Assembly: GCA_965202875.1 (NCBI GenBank) | Contig: OZ241870.1 | Location: 992,001 to 1,056,000, forward strand | DNA from: HK1 sp965202875 | GTDB taxonomy: Bacteria > Pseudomonadota > Gammaproteobacteria > HK1 | Reading direction: 5' to 3' | Length of the DNA stretch: 64,000 nt | Part shown: positions 55,900 through 64,000 of the stretch, one piece after another | Layout: the number at the start of each line of letters is the position of its first letter | Position numbering within the stretch: position 1 is the stretch's first letter | Position numbers and translations under genes: made by a program | The notes under the pieces: generated by a model | Told to the model about the DNA's origin: nothing | The model's database searches: none | What the model saw: only the letters and a program-made list of their open reading frames with translations

Positions 55900-57768
55900 G
55901 TGGCCACGCTGAAGCTGATCCTGTGCAACCGCCTCGCGGCCTTCGGCGGCGCGGTGCTGATCGCGGTGACCGTCGTCGCGCTGCTTGCGCCGCTGCTCCC
56001 GCTCCCCGATCCGGACGCGACGGCTCCTGCCGACCGGCTGAAGCCGCCGCTCTCCGACGGTGCGCCCCTCGGCACCGACCACCTCGGCCGCGACCTGCTC
56101 TCCCGCCTCGTCTGGGGCACGCGGCTCAGCCTCGCCGTCGGTGTCGCCGCCGCCGTGCTCGCCGCGGTCATCGGCTCGGCGGCCGGCATCACCGCCGGCT
56201 TTCTCGGCGGGCGTACCGACCACCTCCTGATGCGCGGCATCGACATGCTCATGGCGTTTCCCTACATCCTGCTCGCGCTCGCCATCGTCGCGGTGCTGGG
56301 GCCGGGGCTTCTCAACGCCCTCTATGCCGTCGCCGCCGTCAACATCCCCTTCTTCGCCCGCAACATCCGCGGTGCGACGGTGGGGATCGCCCATCGGGAG
56401 TTCGTCGATGCGGCCCGGCTCGCCGGCATGGGCAATCTCCGCATCATCCGGTCCGAGATCCTGCCGAACGTCGTGCCCGTCATCGTCATCGCCATGTCGA
56501 CCACGATCGGCTGGATGATCCTCGAGACGGCGGGCCTCTCCTTTCTCGGCCTCGGCTCGCAGCCGCCGCAGGCCGATCTCGGCTCCATGCTCGGGGAAGG
56601 CCGCAAGCTGCTCATCACCGCACCGCATGCGTCGTTCGTGCCGGGCGTCATGATCTTCGTCATCGTCGTGAGCGTGAACCTGCTCGGTGACGGGATCCGG
56701 GACGCGCTCGACCCGCGGCTGCGCTCGGGCGCGCTCTCACGGCCTGCCGCCGCGACCCGGGTGGAACGCACGGACGTCCCCGAGGCGAGGCAGAGCGCCG
56801 CGCTTCTCGAAGTCGAGCGGCTGCGGACCGAGTTCCAGGCAGGCCCGCGCATCTACAAGGCCGTCGACGGGGTCAGCTTCACGGTGGCGCCCGGCGAATG
56901 CCTCGGGCTCATCGGCGAGTCCGGCTCCGGGAAGTCGGTGACGGCGCTGTCGCTGCTCGGGCTCGTGGCCTCGCCGCCCGGCGTCGTCACCGGGGGCGCC
57001 GTGCGCATCGCGGGCAGGGATACGCTGTCCATGACCGGCGAGCAACTTCGCCGCTTGCGCGGCGCCCGGGCCGCCTGCATCTTCCAGGACCCGCTCTCCG
57101 CGCTCCATCCGCTCTACACCATCGGCGACCAGATAGAGGAGGCCATCCGGGCGCATCGCCCGGTACGCCGGCGGGACGCCCGGAACCATGCCGTCTCCCT
57201 GCTCGGGCAGGTACGCATCCCGAACGCCGCGGCACGCGCCGACGCCTTCCCGCACGAGCTGTCCGGCGGGATGCGCCAGCGGGCCGGTATCGCCCTCGCT
57301 CTGGCGAACGACCCCGACCTGGTGATCGCGGACGAGCCGACGACCGCACTCGACGTCACCGTGCAGGCGCAGGTGCTGGCCCTCCTCGACGAGCTGCGGC
57401 GCGAGCGCAACCTCGCCCTCGTCTTCATCACCCACGATTTCGGCGTGGTGGCGCAGCTCTGCGACCGGGTCGCGGTGATGTACGCGGGCCGGATCGTCGA
57501 GACGGGACCGACGGCGGACGTACTCGCCAATCCGCAACATCCCTACACGCGGCGCCTGATCGCCTGCGTACCGGAGCCGGGCGGCGGGCGGCGGACGCTC
57601 ACGGCCATTCCCGGCCTGCCGCCGCCGGCCGATGCGTTGCCGGCCGGCTGTGCCTTCGCCCCGCGGTGCGACAAGGCGCGTCCCGCCTGCCGGCAGCACG
57701 ACGTCGCCCTGCGGCAGCATGACGACCGTGCGGTCCGCTGCCTCTTCCCGGAAGGGCCGGAGTCATGA
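55900..57768 (+). CDS. Fused ABC importer permease and ATPase (DppC-DppD-like)
   Basis: A 622-residue fusion. Residues 1-280 are a DppC-like permease (PLGTDHLGRDLLSRLVWGTR; EAA loop DAARLAGMGNLRIIRSEILP). Residues 295-622 are a DppD-like ATPase with Walker A GESGSGKSVTAL, signature ELSGGMRQRAGIALAL and Walker B LVIADEPTTALDVTVQAQV. The peptide-transporter C-terminal domain has its four Cys (GCAFAPRCDKARPAC, RC), which may hold an Fe-S cluster. GTG 55900 lies 10 bp after the previous stop. The two functions are separate genes in most systems; here one chain should fix the stoichiometry of permease and ATPase. The stop overlaps the next gene by four bases. Confidence 0.92.
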   Translation: MATLKLILCNRLAAFGGAVLIAVTVVALLAPLLPLPDPDATAPADRLKPPLSDGAPLGTDHLGRDLLSRLVWGTRLSLAVGVAAAVLAAVIGSAAGITAGFLGGRTDHLLMRGIDMLMAFPYILLALAIVAVLGPGLLNALYAVAAVNIPFFARNIRGATVGIAHREFVDAARLAGMGNLRIIRSEILPNVVPVIVIAMSTTIGWMILETAGLSFLGLGSQPPQADLGSMLGEGRKLLITAPHASFVPGVMIFVIVVSVNLLGDGIRDALDPRLRSGALSRPAAATRVERTDVPEARQSAALLEVERLRTEFQAGPRIYKAVDGVSFTVAPGECLGLIGESGSGKSVTALSLLGLVASPPGVVTGGAVRIAGRDTLSMTGEQLRRLRGARAACIFQDPLSALHPLYTIGDQIEEAIRAHRPVRRRDARNHAVSLLGQVRIPNAAARADAFPHELSGGMRQRAGIALALANDPDLVIADEPTTALDVTVQAQVLALLDELRRERNLALVFITHDFGVVAQLCDRVAVMYAGRIVETGPTADVLANPQHPYTRRLIACVPEPGGGRRTLTAIPGLPPPADALPAGCAFAPRCDKARPACRQHDVALRQHDDRAVRCLFPEGPES

Positions 57769-58721
57769 CCCTCGCCGCCCGCGGTCTCGGGAAGACCTTC
57801 GGCGGCGGCCGTACGCTGTTCGGCCGGCCGAGGCCGTCCGTATCCGCCGTACACGATGCGACGTTCTCGGTTGCGAAGGGCGAGACGCTCGGCATCGTCG
57901 GCGAATCCGGCTGCGGCAAATCCACGCTGGCGCGCATGCTCGCCGGTCTCCTCGCCCCCACGTCCGGAACCATCGAGATCGAAGGCAGGGACCTGTCGGA
58001 CCGGATCGGCGATCCGGCCGTCTTCGGACGGCTGATCCAGTACGTCTTCCAGGACCCGATCTCGTCACTCAATCCAAGGAAGACGATCCGGCGGATCCTG
58101 GAAGCGCCGCTCATCCATCTTCTCGGCATGGACACGGCCGGGCGCAAGGCGCGGGTCGCCGAGCTGCTCGAGGCGGTCAACATGCGCGCCGAGTGTCTCG
58201 ACCGCTATCCGCACGAGTTCTCCGGCGGCCAGGCACAGCGGATCGGGATCGCTCGTGCGCTTGCCGCCTCGCCCCGCATCCTCGTGCTCGACGAGCCCGT
58301 TTCGGCGCTCGACGTATCCGTACAGGCCCAGGTCCTGAACCTGCTTGCGGAGCTGCGCCGCACCTTCGATCTCACCTATCTGTTCATCAGCCACGACCTC
58401 GCGGTGGTCGAGGCGGTGAGCGACCGGGTCGCCGTGCTCTACTTCGGGAGGATCGTGGAGATGGGATGCACGAAGGACGTGTTCGGGGCGCCGCGGCACC
58501 CCTATACGCATCTGCTCGGATGGAGCGCGCCGGCGCTCCGGCGGCCGCTCCTGCGTGCCGAGGCACTCGCGGCGGATCTGCCGGATCCCTTTCGCCCACC
58601 CCCGGGCTGCGCGTTCGCCGCCCGCTGCCCGCGCGCCGGCGGAGACTGTCGCGCCACGTCACCGCCCGTCACCCGGATTGCGCCCGATCATGAAGTCGCC
58701 TGCCATCATCCGCTCGACTGA
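57765..58721 (+). CDS. Peptide/opine-type ABC importer ATPase (DppF-like)
   Basis: Second ATPase of the importer, 318 residues. GIVGESGCGKSTLARMLAGL is Walker A, YVFQDPISSLNPRKTI the Q-loop, HEFSGGQAQRIGIARALAAS the signature and ILVLDEPVSALDVSVQAQVL Walker B. The C-terminal oligopeptide-transporter domain, with GCAFAARCPRAGGDC, matches DppF/OppF. The start overlaps the fused DppCD-like gene by four bases, and its own end overlaps the regulator gene by 32 bp, so the operon is tightly coupled. Confidence 0.93.
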   Translation: MTLAARGLGKTFGGGRTLFGRPRPSVSAVHDATFSVAKGETLGIVGESGCGKSTLARMLAGLLAPTSGTIEIEGRDLSDRIGDPAVFGRLIQYVFQDPISSLNPRKTIRRILEAPLIHLLGMDTAGRKARVAELLEAVNMRAECLDRYPHEFSGGQAQRIGIARALAASPRILVLDEPVSALDVSVQAQVLNLLAELRRTFDLTYLFISHDLAVVEAVSDRVAVLYFGRIVEMGCTKDVFGAPRHPYTHLLGWSAPALRRPLLRAEALAADLPDPFRPPPGCAFAARCPRAGGDCRATSPPVTRIAPDHEVACHHPLD

Positions 58722-59484
58722 AGCGCCCCGGCCGGCTGCCCGCCGGGGAGGACGCCCCCAGGCCGTCGCCAACGTCGTCAAGGACTGGATCATCGAGCAC
58801 GGCCTGACCCCCGGCGATCGGCTGCCCCAGGAACACCAGTTGATCGCGGATCTCGGGGCGAGCAAGGGAACGGTGCGCGAGGCGCTCAAGGTCCTGGAGA
58901 CCCAGGGCCTGATCCGGACCCGGACCGGCCCCGGCGGCGGCGCATTCATCACCGAGGTCCGCAAGGACCACGCGAGCGCACTCCTCGCGAACTACCTCCT
59001 GTTCAAGGAGGTGACGATCGCGGACATCTATACCCTCAGGATCTCGCTGGAACCGCAGCTCGTCGCCGAGCTGGCGCCGCGGATCACGCGCCTGCAGATC
59101 GACGAATTGCGAACGCGAATGAGCATCTACACGGCGCCGCCCGCCACGATCGAGGAAGAACGCGCGCAACGCGTCGCCGAGCTGGCCTTCCACGAGACGC
59201 TGGCCGGCTTCTCGGACAATCCGCTGCTCGGCTTCGTCTGCGGCTTCCTGGTTCGGCTGCTGAAGGAGCTGACCATCTGCAAACGGATATACGACCGGCC
59301 GAACCCGGAGCTGCGCGAGCGTGGCGTCTCCTACCAGGAGCAGTTGATCGAAGCCCTGTGCGTCCGGGATGCCGAAACGGCCCGGGCGGTCATGCAGGCG
59401 CACATGCGCGCGGCGCAGCGCATGATGCTCGATCGGGAAGCGCAGGTGACCAGAGGATTCCTCTCGGTCCGGGAAGGGCGATGA
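58690..59484 (+). CDS. GntR-family (FadR subfamily) transcriptional regulator
   Basis: A 264-residue repressor/activator. The winged helix-turn-helix spans about residues 20-95 (VKDWIIEHGLTPGDRLPQEH, SKGTVREALKVLETQGLIRT) and an FCD ligand-binding domain follows (LRISLEPQLVAELAPRITRL, AFHETLAGFSDNPLLGFVCG), with Asp/His residues suited to metal binding. ATG 58690 lies inside the end of the ATPase gene, so it belongs to the operon and probably controls it through the inverted repeat at 53216-53260. The ligand is likely the imported substrate or a derivative; this is inferred. Confidence 0.9.
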   Translation: MKSPAIIRSTEAPRPAARRGGRPQAVANVVKDWIIEHGLTPGDRLPQEHQLIADLGASKGTVREALKVLETQGLIRTRTGPGGGAFITEVRKDHASALLANYLLFKEVTIADIYTLRISLEPQLVAELAPRITRLQIDELRTRMSIYTAPPATIEEERAQRVAELAFHETLAGFSDNPLLGFVCGFLVRLLKELTICKRIYDRPNPELRERGVSYQEQLIEALCVRDAETARAVMQAHMRAAQRMMLDREAQVTRGFLSVREGR

Positions 59485-59743
59485 TCCGGTATCCCCACCA
59501 CGAGCATCCCGGGATCCCGATCGTCTCCAACGTCATGGACGGCGACCGTCACGTGGACGTTTGCGACGCCGGACGCTACCGGCGTACCCGATCTCCCCTG
59601 CATGGCGCCACCGGGCCGGGTCGGCGGCGGCGTGCGCGGGCCGCGGCGAGCCACGGCGCGAAGGACTTCCGCTCCGTTACGCAATCGGGGAAGATTCGCC
59701 ACCTTCGCCGCCCCTCGACGGACCATCCACGGAGAGCGCTCCG
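59481..59743. other. Spacer with a possible short open frame
   Basis: ATG 59481 overlaps the regulator's stop and opens a frame, PHHEHPGIPIVSNVMDGDRH then VDVCDAGRYRR, before turning Arg/Gly-rich and ending at 59747. The first 35 residues look protein-like but I recognise no family; it may be the start of a deleted gene. The tail of the interval contains ggagagcgctccg, the ribosome binding site for the next gene. Confidence 0.3.
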
Positions 59744-60988
59744 ATGAACGTCGGCGACCCGAACCGGCACCGTTCCCCCGAGCCCCACGTGCAGACGATG
59801 CGGGTCCCGGCCATGGCCGACATCGACTTCGAGGCGCTGCGCCGCGAGCGGCTCGAACGCTTGCAGGCGATGATGAGGAAACGCGACATCCCCGTCGCGC
59901 TCTTCTACAACCCGGCGAACATCCGCTACGCCACCGGGGTCGACGTGATGGGGGTGTGGACGGCGACGACGTTTACGCGCTGCTGCATGGTCGCGGCCGA
60001 GGGCGCTCCCATCCTCTTCGAGTACCCGAACTCGATGCACGTGGCCGAGAAGCACGTGCAGGACGTCCGGCCCCACCGCAGCCACCAGTTCATGGGCCAC
60101 CAGGGATACGGGCTCGCGCGCAAGTGGGCGGAGGAGGTCGAGGACGTGATGCGCGAGCTGGGCTGCGCCGGCCGGCCGCTGGCGGTGGACAAGCTCGACG
60201 GCAACGGGTTTCGCGCGCTCGCCGACCTCGGCGTCGAGGTCACCGATCCGACCCCCGCCACCGTCGATGCGCGCGAGGTGAAGACGCCACAGGAAGTGAA
60301 GCTCATGCTCGTCAACGGCACCATCGGCGACGCGATGATGGCCGACTTCGAGGCCGCCATCCGTCCCGGCATCCGCGAGCACGAGCTGATGGCGGTGCTG
60401 AACGAATCGCTGTTCCGCCACCACGGCGAGTTCATGTTCACCCGCCTGATCGCGACCGGCACGAATACCAACCCCTGGATGTCGGAGGCGCACGACAAGC
60501 TCGTGCAGCCGGGCGACCTGGTCGGGATCGACACCGACGCCAACGGCTTCGAAGGCTACGTCATCGACTTCTCGCGCACCTTCCTGTGCGGGGACCGGGC
60601 GACGGAAGGCCAGAAGGAGGCGTACCGCATCGCCTACGACTGCGTGAACGGCATGCGGGAGACGATGAAGGTGGGCATGACCTTCGAGGAGTTCTCGCGC
60701 GCCGCGCCGCAGCTCCCGCCTGCGTACCGCAACCTCCGCTATGGCGGGATGGCCCACCAGGCCGGACTTGAAGACGAAGGACCGGGCATTCCCTACCTCT
60801 ACGACGACGGTGTGGTCGGCAAGGCGCTGCCCGAAAGGGAGCTCCAGGAGAACATGGTGTGGAGCCTCGAATGCTACGCCGGCAAGGAAGGGGCGCCGTA
60901 CGGTGTGAAGCTCGAAGACCAGGTGCTGCTCACCCGCGACGGTGCGCTGCCGTTGATGACCTATCCTTTCGAAGCGAAGCTGCTTTGA
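59744..60988 (+). CDS. M24-family metalloenzyme, DddP-like
   Basis: A 414-residue pita-bread-fold metalloenzyme. NPANIRYATGVDVMGVWTAT is the N-terminal creatinase-like part. The metal site reads GIDTDANGFEGYVIDFSRTF (Asp-x-Asp and a further Asp), GGMAHQAGLEDEGPGIPY (His), SLECYAGKEG (Glu) and GVKLEDQVLLT (Glu). The Asp-Thr-Asp spelling and TNPWMSEAHDKLV resemble the DMSP lyase DddP more than classic Xaa-Pro peptidases, but peptidase or another hydrolase role is equally possible. Position after an importer and its regulator suggests it processes the imported compound. ATG 59744 has a good ribosome binding site; ATG 59813 is an alternative. Confidence 0.75.
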   Translation: MNVGDPNRHRSPEPHVQTMRVPAMADIDFEALRRERLERLQAMMRKRDIPVALFYNPANIRYATGVDVMGVWTATTFTRCCMVAAEGAPILFEYPNSMHVAEKHVQDVRPHRSHQFMGHQGYGLARKWAEEVEDVMRELGCAGRPLAVDKLDGNGFRALADLGVEVTDPTPATVDAREVKTPQEVKLMLVNGTIGDAMMADFEAAIRPGIREHELMAVLNESLFRHHGEFMFTRLIATGTNTNPWMSEAHDKLVQPGDLVGIDTDANGFEGYVIDFSRTFLCGDRATEGQKEAYRIAYDCVNGMRETMKVGMTFEEFSRAAPQLPPAYRNLRYGGMAHQAGLEDEGPGIPYLYDDGVVGKALPERELQENMVWSLECYAGKEGAPYGVKLEDQVLLTRDGALPLMTYPFEAKLL

Positions 60989-61120
60989 GCGAGGCAGCCG
61001 CCACGCCGCCCTGCACGACGCGGCCACGGCCGGCTCCGACTCCCCCGCCGCTTCGATTCGCCGTCCATCGACACGAGCCCGCCGGATCGCGGAGACCCCG
61101 CCGGCGCCGACTCCTTCATC

Positions 61121-61295
61121 CTCAAGTTTCGGGATTCGCTGACCGAAATGGATTCCCGCTTTCGCGGGAATGACGTCATTTCAGCGAGACGCGTTGCTTT
61201 CAGGCTGGTCGTCATTCCCGCGAAGCTTGTGCCCGCGAAAGCGGGTAGCGGGAATCCATCGCCTGATTCAGGCATTTTGAATCCCGAAACTTGAG
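61121..61295. repeat. Nested palindromic repeat cluster
   Basis: The outer arms ctcaagtttcgggattc (61121-61137) and gaatcccgaaacttgag (61279-61295) are identical to the inverted repeat after pilT (20473-20519). Inside are further REP-like palindromes, including ggattcccgctttcgcggga and gtcattcccgcgaagc with cgcgaaagcgggtagcggga. This looks like the same element with extra units inserted between its arms. The left 110 bp after the M24 gene show nothing else. Confidence 0.75.
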
Positions 61296-61894
61296 CTTCA
61301 TCGTCCGGATCCGCCCGCGTGCTTTTCGAGGCTCGTGACGCCCAGCAAGAACGACGTAAACGACCACCCAGACGCCCAGCACCGCCGCCTGCACGCCGGG
61401 GACCCACAGCGCCAGCACCGCGGAGGCGGCGCACGCGAGCATCAGGCCGTACTCGCGAACGACCGTCTTGCGGTGGCTCCATCCGATCCGCACCAGACGC
61501 TGGTAGAAGTGGCTGCGATGCGCACGCCACGGCCGCTCGCCGGCGACGATCCGTCGAGCCAGGGTGACCGAAGCGTCGACGATGAAGGGCGAGAACACGA
61601 GCACCGAGATCCACGGCGGATGGCGGGGGAGACCCGACGCAGGTCGTCGGCAAACGAGACCGAGACGACGATCAGCGCGCCGGCAAGCATCCATCCGCCC
61701 CCCGGGACGGGCGCCTCGACGAGCGCGACACTCCCGAGCCCGGCCACCAGGCCGGCGAAGATCGCGATGCCGCCGGCGCGGGACACCGGCCGATCGTGCA
61801 AGGAGCGCTCATTGGGATGGTCGGCGAGCCAGCGGCTCCCACCCCGCGATACGATCCAGCCGGCACAGACCGCGGTGATCGCGAACGTGACCAC
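61212..61894 (-). pseudogene. WecA-like glycosyltransferase family 4, internally deleted and frameshifted
   Basis: On the minus strand from 61894, VTFAITAVCAGWIVSRGGSR and HPNERSLHDRPVSRAGGIAI are the N-terminus of a polyprenyl-phosphate sugar-1-phosphate transferase, and VSVSFADDLRRVSPAIR carries the catalytic Asp pair. The chain then jumps, in another frame, to FSPFIVDASVTLARRIVAGE and RPWRAHRSHFYQRLVRIGWS, which is the C-terminal cytosolic motif. Its membrane tail runs into the palindromic repeat. The central membrane region of about 150 residues is missing. Not functional. Confidence 0.75.
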
Positions 61895-61932
61895 GACAGC
61901 GGGTGTCGCGTTGCACCCGGCTCCCTGGCGGC

Positions 61933-61946
61933 TTGATCGAAGTCAA
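61933..61946 (+). promoter_or_regulatory. FNR/DNR-type box upstream of nirS
   Basis: ttgatcgaagtcaa is a perfect match to the TTGAT-N4-(A/G)TCAA consensus bound by FNR, DNR and NnrR regulators. It lies 62 bp upstream of ATG 62009. This placement fits activation of the nitrite reductase at low oxygen and in response to NO. Confidence 0.82.
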
Positions 61947-62008
61947 GGTGAGCATCCGGCCGCGGGTCCTAGATTGCTGCGTGTTGGTGTCCGAAACGGA
62001 GTATGACC

Positions 62009-64000
62009 ATGTATCCGTCCAGGCGACTTCTCCTTGCGCTCGCAGCCGCGGCCGCAACCCTCGTGCTCCCCCCGCCCGCCGGCGCCGTCGCCGACAACGC
62101 CTTGGTCGAGAGCGGCGCCAAGGTCTTCGAGCGGGTCTGCGCGGCCTGCCACCAGGCCGACGGCCAGGGGGTCGGCAACGTATTCCCGCCGCTCCGCGAC
62201 TCCGACTACCTGCGCGCGGACCTCGACCGCGCCATCAGCTCCATCATCAACGGCCTCAGCGGGCCGATCGTGGTGAACGGGGTGGAGTACAACACCGCGA
62301 TGCCGCCGATGGCCTACCTGAGCGACGAGGAGGTGGCGTCGGTCCTGACCTTCGTGCTCGAAGAGTGGAACGGTGGGGGCGGCGTCACGGTCGAGCAGGT
62401 CGCGTCGGTACGTGCCGGGAACCTTGCCAGACATCCGGTGGGCAGCGAGGAGCAACATGCCTACGAGGGCACCCCGAGCGCCATCCCTTCCGACGAGACC
62501 CGCGACATGATCGAATCGGACGGGCCGCCGATGGAGACGGCCGAATTCGATCGGGCGAAGGAGATCTACTTCCAGCGCTGCGCCGGCTGCCACGGCGTAC
62601 TGCGCAAGGGCGCCACCGGCAAGCCGCTCACCGTCGACCTCACCCGCGAGAAGGGGACCGACTACCTGAAGACGATGATCACCTACGGCTCCCCGGCCGG
62701 CATGCCCAACTGGGGAACCTCCGGGGATCTCACCTCCGCGCAGATCGACGTGCTCGCGCGCTATCTGCAGCACCCGCCGCCCGAGCCCCCGGAGTTCGGG
62801 ATGCCCGAGATGCGCGCGAACTGGAAGGTGCTGGTGCCCCCCGAGGACCGGCCGGCGTCCCCGCAGCACGGGCGCAACGTCGAGGGCTTCTTCGCGGTGA
62901 CCCTGCGCGACACCGGCGAGGTCGCCATCATCGACGGCGAGACCAAGGAGATCGTGAGCGTCGTCAAGACCGGCTACGCGGTGCACATCTCGCGTCCGTC
63001 CGCATCGGGGCGCTACGTCTACACCATCGGGCGCGACGCCAAGGTCGACATGATCGACCTGTGGGCGAACCCGCCCGCCAAGGTGGCGGAGCTGAAGATC
63101 GGCCTGGAGGCGCGATCGGTGGAGACCTCGAAGTACCACGGCTTCGAGGATCGCTACGCGGTGGCCGGCGCCTACTGGCCGCCGCAGTACGTGTTCATGG
63201 ACGGGGCCACGCTCGAGCCGCTGAAGGTGGTCTCGACCCGGGGCATGACGGTGGACACCCAGGAGTACCACCCGGAGCCGCGGGTGGCCGCGATCGTCGC
63301 TTCCCACCAGCACCCCGAGTTCATCATCAACGTCAAGGAGACCGGCAAGATCCTGCTCGCCAACTACGAGGATCTCGACAACCTCTCGGTCACCACCATC
63401 GACGCCGCCCGCTTCCTGCACGACGGGGGCTGGGACTCGACGCAGCGCTACTTCCTCACCGCCGCCAACAAGTCCAACAAGGTCGCGGTGATCGACTCCC
63501 GGGAACGACGGCTCGAAGCGCTGATCGACGTCGAGGAGATCCCGCACCCCGGCCGCGGCGCGAACTTCGTGGATCCGCAGTTCGGGCCGGTGTGGGTGAC
63601 GAGCGCGCTCGGCAACGCCAACGTGACCTTCATCGGCACCGACCCGGTAGGCCACCCCGAGCACGCCTGGAGGGTCGTCCGGGTGCTCGAAGGGCAGGGC
63701 GGCGGCTCCCTCTTCGTCAAGACCCACCCCGAATCGAGCAACCTGTGGGTCGATACCCCGCTCCACCCCGACGAGAAGGTCTCTCAGAGCGTGGCGGTAT
63801 TCGACATCGACGATCTCGACGCCGGCTACCGGAGCCTCCCCATCGCCGAGTGGGCGGACCTGGGCGAAGGCCCCAAGCGCGTGGTGCAGCCCGAGTACAA
63901 CGCCGACGGCACCGAGGTCTGGTTCTCGGTCTGGAACGGCAAGGAGCAGAACTCCGCCGTGGTCGTGGTGGACGACCGCACCCGCGCCCTCAAGGCGGTG
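62009..64000 (+). CDS. nirS: Cytochrome cd1 nitrite reductase with an extra N-terminal cytochrome c domain, 3' end outside the window
   Basis: Periplasmic enzyme reducing nitrite to NO in denitrification. The signal peptide is RRLLLALAAAAATLVLPPPA. A first haem-c domain has CAACH (residues 44-48) and the Met region YNTAMPPMAYLSDEEVAS; a second has CAGCH (191-195) and GSPAGMPNWGTSGDLTSAQI. The d1 propeller follows from about 290: VAAIVASHQHPEFIINVKET, AARFLHDGGWDSTQRYFLTA, PHPGRGANFVDPQFGPVW and LPIAEWADLGEGPKRVVQPE closely match NirS. Classical NirS has only one haem-c domain, so this is a fused form. It reads to the window edge without a stop (664 codons). ATG 62003 is an alternative; 62009 has the better ribosome-binding spacing. 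Confidence 0.9.
   Translation, partial: MYPSRRLLLALAAAAATLVLPPPAGAVADNALVESGAKVFERVCAACHQADGQGVGNVFPPLRDSDYLRADLDRAISSIINGLSGPIVVNGVEYNTAMPPMAYLSDEEVASVLTFVLEEWNGGGGVTVEQVASVRAGNLARHPVGSEEQHAYEGTPSAIPSDETRDMIESDGPPMETAEFDRAKEIYFQRCAGCHGVLRKGATGKPLTVDLTREKGTDYLKTMITYGSPAGMPNWGTSGDLTSAQIDVLARYLQHPPPEPPEFGMPEMRANWKVLVPPEDRPASPQHGRNVEGFFAVTLRDTGEVAIIDGETKEIVSVVKTGYAVHISRPSASGRYVYTIGRDAKVDMIDLWANPPAKVAELKIGLEARSVETSKYHGFEDRYAVAGAYWPPQYVFMDGATLEPLKVVSTRGMTVDTQEYHPEPRVAAIVASHQHPEFIINVKETGKILLANYEDLDNLSVTTIDAARFLHDGGWDSTQRYFLTAANKSNKVAVIDSRERRLEALIDVEEIPHPGRGANFVDPQFGPVWVTSALGNANVTFIGTDPVGHPEHAWRVVRVLEGQGGGSLFVKTHPESSNLWVDTPLHPDEKVSQSVAVFDIDDLDAGYRSLPIAEWADLGEGPKRVVQPEYNADGTEVWFSVWNGKEQNSAVVVVDDRTRALKAV

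Noticed and set aside
61943..63766. A 607-codon minus-strand frame opposite nirS
   Set aside because: Pure antisense of a strongly conserved gene; no domain and atypical composition.
62009..64000. Annotation as NirN instead of NirS
   Set aside because: The propeller motifs (for example LPIAEWADLGEGPKRVVQPE) follow NirS closely and an FNR box precedes it; only one residue position hints at NirN, which is not enough.

Overview
The window is a high-GC proteobacterial chromosome segment, most likely from a marine or host-associated gammaproteobacterium. The evidence is a two-subunit glycyl-tRNA synthetase (glyQ/glyS), a pilT-yggS-proC-yggT neighbourhood, a split-alpha transhydrogenase (pntAA-pntAB-pntB), a cytochrome cd1 nitrite reductase and a general porin. 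Two traits are less expected for that group: an F420-dependent glucose-6-phosphate dehydrogenase homologue beside 6-phosphogluconolactonase, and a heavy load of broken genes. Taxonomy is inferred from gene content only.

Region 1 (1-9 kb) holds a purine-nucleoside ABC importer (BMP-type binding protein, double ATPase, two permeases), argG, a truncated C-N hydrolase, and an AbrB-type antitoxin with a truncated PIN-domain toxin. Region 2 (9-17 kb) is an enlarged glyS carrying four low-complexity insertions, then hicAB (hicA frameshifted), then glyQ. A RloA/RloB (AbiL-like) defence pair lies between glyQ and a second, almost identical glyQ copy in the same orientation. Region 3 (17-30.5 kb) is housekeeping mixed with remnants: an internally deleted beta-hydroxyacid dehydrogenase, a nucleotidyltransferase with a small partner, pilT, an internally deleted GMC oxidoreductase, a TauD-type dioxygenase, yggS, proC, yggT, pyrE, an aspartate aminotransferase and the pnt genes.

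Region 4 (30.5-50.5 kb) is an accessory island built as a mosaic of dispersed intergenic repeats. Two defective copies of one tyrosine recombinase lie 11.7 kb apart. Between and beyond them are an inverse-autotransporter-like outer-membrane protein whose signal peptide and barrel are separated by a run of 20 C (predicted phase variation, currently off), two Gly-run lipoproteins (one frameshifted), MORN-repeat proteins, a porin with its terminator, an IS4-family element with a 9-bp target duplication, a truncated subtilisin-type autotransporter, an ISKra4-type transposase together with a group II intron whose reverse transcriptase is gutted, two DUF1640-like coiled-coil membrane proteins, an ankyrin remnant, and phage packaging genes (HNH nuclease, putative small terminase).

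Region 5 (50.5-64 kb) holds pgl and the F420-type dehydrogenase, a DUF1028 protein, and a peptide/opine-type ABC importer operon with a fused permease-ATPase. It continues with a FadR-type regulator and a DddP-like M24 enzyme. A large inverted repeat sits in the promoter region of the importer. After a broken glycosyltransferase, the window ends inside nirS, which has an extra N-terminal cytochrome c domain and a perfect FNR/DNR-type box upstream.

No rRNA, tRNA or CRISPR array was seen. A recurrent theme is genes that keep both ends but lost the middle (dehydrogenase, GMC oxidoreductase, glycosyltransferase, intron maturase). Together with the insertions, this suggests a genome in active rearrangement or decay.
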